A stretch of 64,000 nucleotides of DNA from Tubulanus polymorphus (taxonomy: Eukaryota > Nemertea > Palaeonemertea > Tubulaniformes > Tubulanidae): contig NC_134025.1 of NCBI RefSeq assembly GCF_964204645.1, positions 23,342,001-23,406,000 of the forward strand, written 5' to 3'. The number at the start of each line of letters is the position of its first letter. The stretch's first letter is position 1. A model generated the notes under the pieces. The model did not search any database. It was not told the origin of the DNA and saw only the letters and a program-made list of their open reading frames with translations. Below, piece by piece: positions 60,180 to 64,000 of this stretch. The translations under genes were made by a program, and so were the position numbers.

Positions 60180-62957
60180 TCAGTGTCTGTTTTCTTCAAT
60201 CCAGTCTAAATACGAAGCAAGTCTGGTGTAAATTCCTGGGATTCCTACAGTACCGCAAGCATTTGGTCCCCACGACACGACACCGTCTACGAACGTTTGC
60301 CCGCTTCTCACACACGTCAGCGGTCCACCAGAGTCACCCTGTTAAAGTATAGGCATTCATTTCATCATTGAGTAGTACAGGAACAGGATGCCTACACGTA
60401 TATAGTTAAAGCCGGAAGCCCCTTTTTATCAATTACTTGGAGCACTGATTTTTCAAGAAAAAGAAAATGGGAAGGTGAAGGGAAGAATGAAAAACAGAAG
60501 ATTTTTGTACCGATTTTTGTAGGCGTTTTAAAGTGGAAGGGAACAAGAAAAAAATGTAAATTAAAATTTTCTTTTATCATTCGAGTATTTTTCACAGAAG
60601 ATCCCGAAAGGACGGCAGAAAACCAAAAATTGTGTGAAAACTGTGATGAATTTTTTCGAATGTGGGGACAAATGAAGAAAACTAACTTGTTGCAAATCAC
60701 TTGATTAAAAATAGCGAAAAAAAATAGATTTTCTTTTTTTTTTAAATTGTGATGAAAACGGGAGGACTAGGTAAGTCTTATTGATTTGCCCACATTTCAC
60801 AGGTCCACTTACAAAGCAAGCGTTGTTTCTTTGATCGCCGCCGGTACAAATTTGTGTATCAAACACCGGCTGGCGCAAGTGTTTGTTATAAGCCTGCCTG
60901 CAGCTCTCGACCGTCTGAACTCGTGTTCCTGTGTATAGTAGACGCTGACTGGTCACCCCTGAAATTCAAAGATTTGAATGAAGATATTAATAATCATTTG
61001 ATCATTTGACTCATGATTTCATATGTTAGATTTCCAGAGAAAAAAATGATGATTTATTAAGAGTGTAATGCGCGTACTAACTACCAGGGCTACAAAATTT
61101 GGAAACTATTTTAAGGTCCATGTACTCCTACTCCTAATAATTCTCTCGCGGTGTTGGCATATCGAAACGACTCTTTACATGCTTTATTGAGACGCTTCTT
61201 CTTCGATAGGGCGAAATGCTTTTCGTAAATGATAAGATACTTACCTGCGTCGGTTAATCCCCAGCCAGACACGGTGCATATCGATCCAACTGCCGGTCCG
61301 TCTCCAGAATGTGATGGTAATGTTGCCGGTTTTGTGTTTTGGTCGAAGCGTATTGGTTGGCCCAGTTTGATTATCATGATATCATTTCCTAATCGAAAGA
61401 ATATTCCGAAACATGAGTTCGGACGAACAAATAAACAAACAAAAACCAAAGTGCTAGTTTTTAAAAAGGATGATCAAAAATAGCTAATTTAACCCGCGAT
61501 GTCTGCACTGTTTCATACCTGTATTCGGGCTCCTAAAACTAACGTGCTTTCTTAGATTAACTACAGGATATACTTGTCTGGCGGGCACATTTCCCGAATA
61601 AATGATTCCCGTAGCGACTGAAAACCTGGTTACCGATCTGGAAAGATTTAATCATTTTACGAGTCAAAATACCAAAATCGTTAGGACAAATTAATTGTAG
61701 GCCTATTCATCAGCATTCCGTACGGAAGCGTCCTCTGGCATGGTGGCAGATTCGAGCCATACTAAAAATCTTTCTCGCAGCGAGAAAACCCAAAGTTTGA
61801 TTTCTTGCGAGAAATTGCATTGAAATCCTTCGTCGTGTGTTTAGCCATACGGAAATATCCTTTATCAGCCGAATCAGCTACTATATAACCTGGGGACATA
61901 TTTGTAAAGAATACAAGGTTTATTCGGGTAACCCAAGTCGGAATAGACTTAGTTTTTAGAGTAACAAAAAGTTTCGGGGTTTATTCCGGATTACTAACAC
62001 GGAATAAACTAGTTTTTTGCGGTAATTATTTCATGGCTTTACCGTATTGATTTTACCGTAGTTTATTTCGAGTTTTTTTTTCAAAGTTTTTAATAAACCT
62101 ATAGGAATTTGAACCTTCAAAATCACTGTTAACTGAGAAAACTAGCTTATTCTGACTTAGGTAACTCGGGATAAGCCTCGAAATATTTTTTTGTGATTTG
62201 GAATGTTGGAAATGTACGAACTCTTGTCCTGTGTAGCAGTGAGCCGCACACAAAATCGTAGTCGCGTCCAAAATTACTCCACCACATCGATGATTTCCAT
62301 CGAGTCTCAGAGATATCTGGTATGGGAACTGACCAATACCCGCTTCATATCCGTTGATAATTCTCCAGTTACCGCCTCCCTTGATTGATGCAGCTGAACC
62401 CGCTCCGGCAGCTGATTAAAACATGAATGGATTTGTTAAGTTTTAAGAGCAGGAAAAGAATAAATTCGAAATCGAAGTATGAGTAAACTGGTCAGTAACC
62501 GGTCTGTGGTTCGGTTTCACGATCGGATATTTTCACAAGCCCATCCAATTATGAAAGCTTACCAACAACAATTATGTAACTAACTAAAACAAAATTACTT
62601 ATTCAAAGCAGAGATCAGACTAAGGGCAATCGGATTAATGTAATGACTTATTTACTATTTACTACAAACTCCCTAAGTTTCCAATCATGTAATTTCGATT
62701 GAACCAAAGATTCTGCTAGTTCGTGAGTATTTATCTATATCCGTATATCTCCCTTCGAGAGATCCCTAAGTGTATGTATTCTCTAATTTTATCCATTCTA
62801 GTTTGATTTACTTGTCTAGAATTATATCAAACCATTGACAATAAAATGTTACTTGGATTTCGAAGTCTAAGCACACCAAAATTGAGAGATTGTAATAGAA
62901 AAACCAACCATAGAGGGAATAAGCCAACAGAAGAATCCACGCCGATCCCATCGTCAT
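60180..62957 (-). CDS. Secreted S1 family serine protease (chymotrypsin fold)
   Basis: Six exons in phase: 62909-62957, 62222-62411, 61519-61637, 61245-61388, 60813-60958, 60180-60338, giving 807 nt (268 aa plus TGA). The first exon is a signal peptide ([16 protein letters not shown]). A short propeptide leads to the activation site [11 protein letters not shown]. The catalytic triad is His in LCAAHC, Asp in GNDIMIIKL and Ser in GDSGGP; SGWG and VVSWG are also present. The specificity-pocket residue six before the catalytic Ser is Asn (NNACFGDSGGP), not the Asp of trypsins, while Gly is kept at the 216 and 226 equivalents. So it is trypsin-like in fold but probably not in specificity. It is likely a secreted digestive, defence or reproductive protease; the sequence does not say which. 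Length is normal for a single-domain protease. Confidence 0.9.
62488..62590 (+). repeat. Dispersed repeat, copy 2
   Basis: Partner of 50634-50740; the 24-bp core is at 62515-62538. Located in intron 1 of the serine protease gene. Confidence 0.8.
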
Positions 62958-63680
62958 TTAGCAGTGAAGAGTATAATGTGAATTAACATGAGTTGAAAAG
63001 CAACATTCTTATCAATTCGATAAGAAAAACTAACAAAATTACACAAAATCCACACGAGAATCATTTGCTTTCGAATGAACAGGAAATCATTCACGTTAGG
63101 GATACCTTTTTTACACAAACATCCAATCGCCCGACGGAAAAAGAGGATTGTTTCGAAAATTCATCGTAAATTTCAGGCTGTTTATAAAGTGTATACGTGT
63201 AAATGTTTGCATAGTCGCAACATATGTGACATATGCCAGGTTGGTATCAATTTGATTAAACTATTTTGTATAAATCCACATCGCTTATTTCGTTAGAACC
63301 ATAAAAATAGTTTTCAACCTGACAATCAGAACTTTTTTTTACTTATCCTATCTTGAGATGGATGTTTGCTGACAGGGTATTATCATTGCGAAAGTGAAGT
63401 AACATCTGTATGTTTGCTAACTAGGTATTTTTCAACTTGACGCGACAGTGAAGGGACTTCTGTGAGTTGAAGTAGGGGGATTCCTTTACTCAGGATTATC
63501 ATCAGCAGTGTACCGATCATCATCTCGTAGGTGTGAATTTAGTTGAATCCGAACAGTTATCATTATCAGTAACGTCCACCATCGTTCTGTGCTTATGTCG
63601 GTCTTTCCTTTAATTGATTTACTAGAAATGATCATTCAGCCATTGATTTATTGACGGTGGCCGGGTCATTTGGGTATAAA
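62958..63680. other. Upstream region of the serine protease
   Basis: AT-rich, no coding exon recognised. It should contain the protease promoter; no clear TATA box was identified with confidence. Confidence 0.4.
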
Positions 63681-63780
63681 GGGAGTCAGTTCAGGGAAAC
63701 ATCAAAACGAGCAATTTTTGCAAAGAATAAAGTCTGTATATGAAACTTGCTCATTTTGATGTTTCGCTGGACTGACTCCC
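63681..63780. repeat. Long fold-back repeat, 34-bp arms
   Basis: Arms 63681-63714 and 63747-63780 are reverse complements with three mismatches (GGGAGTCAGT ... ACTGACTCCC), separated by 32 bases. It could be a MITE-like fold-back element or a transcribed hairpin. Confidence 0.85.
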
Positions 63781-64000
63781 TATCAATTGAAATTGATTAC
63801 TCATTATATCATTCAGTACGATGATTTCCATTTTCCCACGGACATCGGACATCAGACATCGAACTAACGAGGTCGAATGTACCTGGTAACAAATCATACA
63901 ACACACAACTCAATTTCTTAAAGTGTAAATAATTTTCATTTTATTTCGAAAGGACAATGATGATACAAATAGGATCACAGCAATGAGTTCGTCGAATGTT
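63781..64000. other. Right edge, no gene identified
   Basis: AT-rich sequence. A minus-strand AATAAA (reverse of TTTATT near 63941) could be the 3' end of a gene lying beyond the window, but no coding exon is visible. Confidence 0.3.

Overview
The window is AT-rich nuclear DNA from an animal. Genes have many short exons with GT-AG introns, and there are long (TA)n microsatellites, tRNA-derived SINE-like copies and many short terminal-inverted-repeat elements. The proteins look like those of a bilaterian invertebrate, perhaps a lophotrochozoan, but that placement is weak and rests on overall resemblance only.

Six multi-exon gene models could be rebuilt by following reading frame and splice phase, and every junction keeps frame. 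From left to right: (1) a novel-type protein kinase C close to PKC-epsilon on the minus strand (58-11747; start inside, kinase half beyond the left edge). (2) CSDE1/UNR on the plus strand (17612-23901; 15 coding exons, 816 aa, complete). (3) The long, Rab-containing form of CRACR2A on the minus strand (29314-39098; 20 coding exons, 760 aa). (4) RPF2, a Brix-domain ribosome assembly factor, on the plus strand (50323-53858; 10 exons, 303 aa), followed by a decayed copy of its exon 2. (5) A membrane protein on the minus strand (55160-59007; 340 aa) with signal peptide, SEA-like domain, EGF-like domain, one membrane span and a short tail; I cannot name it. (6) A secreted S1 serine protease on the minus strand (60180-62957; 268 aa).

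The genes are functionally unrelated: DAG-regulated kinase signalling, translational control, calcium/Rab trafficking, 60S ribosome assembly, cell surface and extracellular proteolysis. There is no operon-like logic. CSDE1 and CRACR2A are convergent, as are RPF2 and the SEA/EGF gene. PKC and CSDE1 are divergent.

The gene-poor stretches (11.8-17.6 kb, 39.1-50.3 kb, 63-64 kb) hold repeats. These include tandem duplications at 15.5, 44.5, 46.2 and 46.7 kb, a relatively GC-rich 42.2-45 kb block with a TATA box and a short hydrophobic ORF, and a long fold-back repeat at 63.7 kb. I found no CRISPR array, rRNA or intact tRNA gene. I did not find a convincing new biological system. The best leads are the SEA/EGF protein, the C1B tyrosine in the PKC, the protease with Asn at the specificity position, and the orphan locus at 43.9-46.6 kb.
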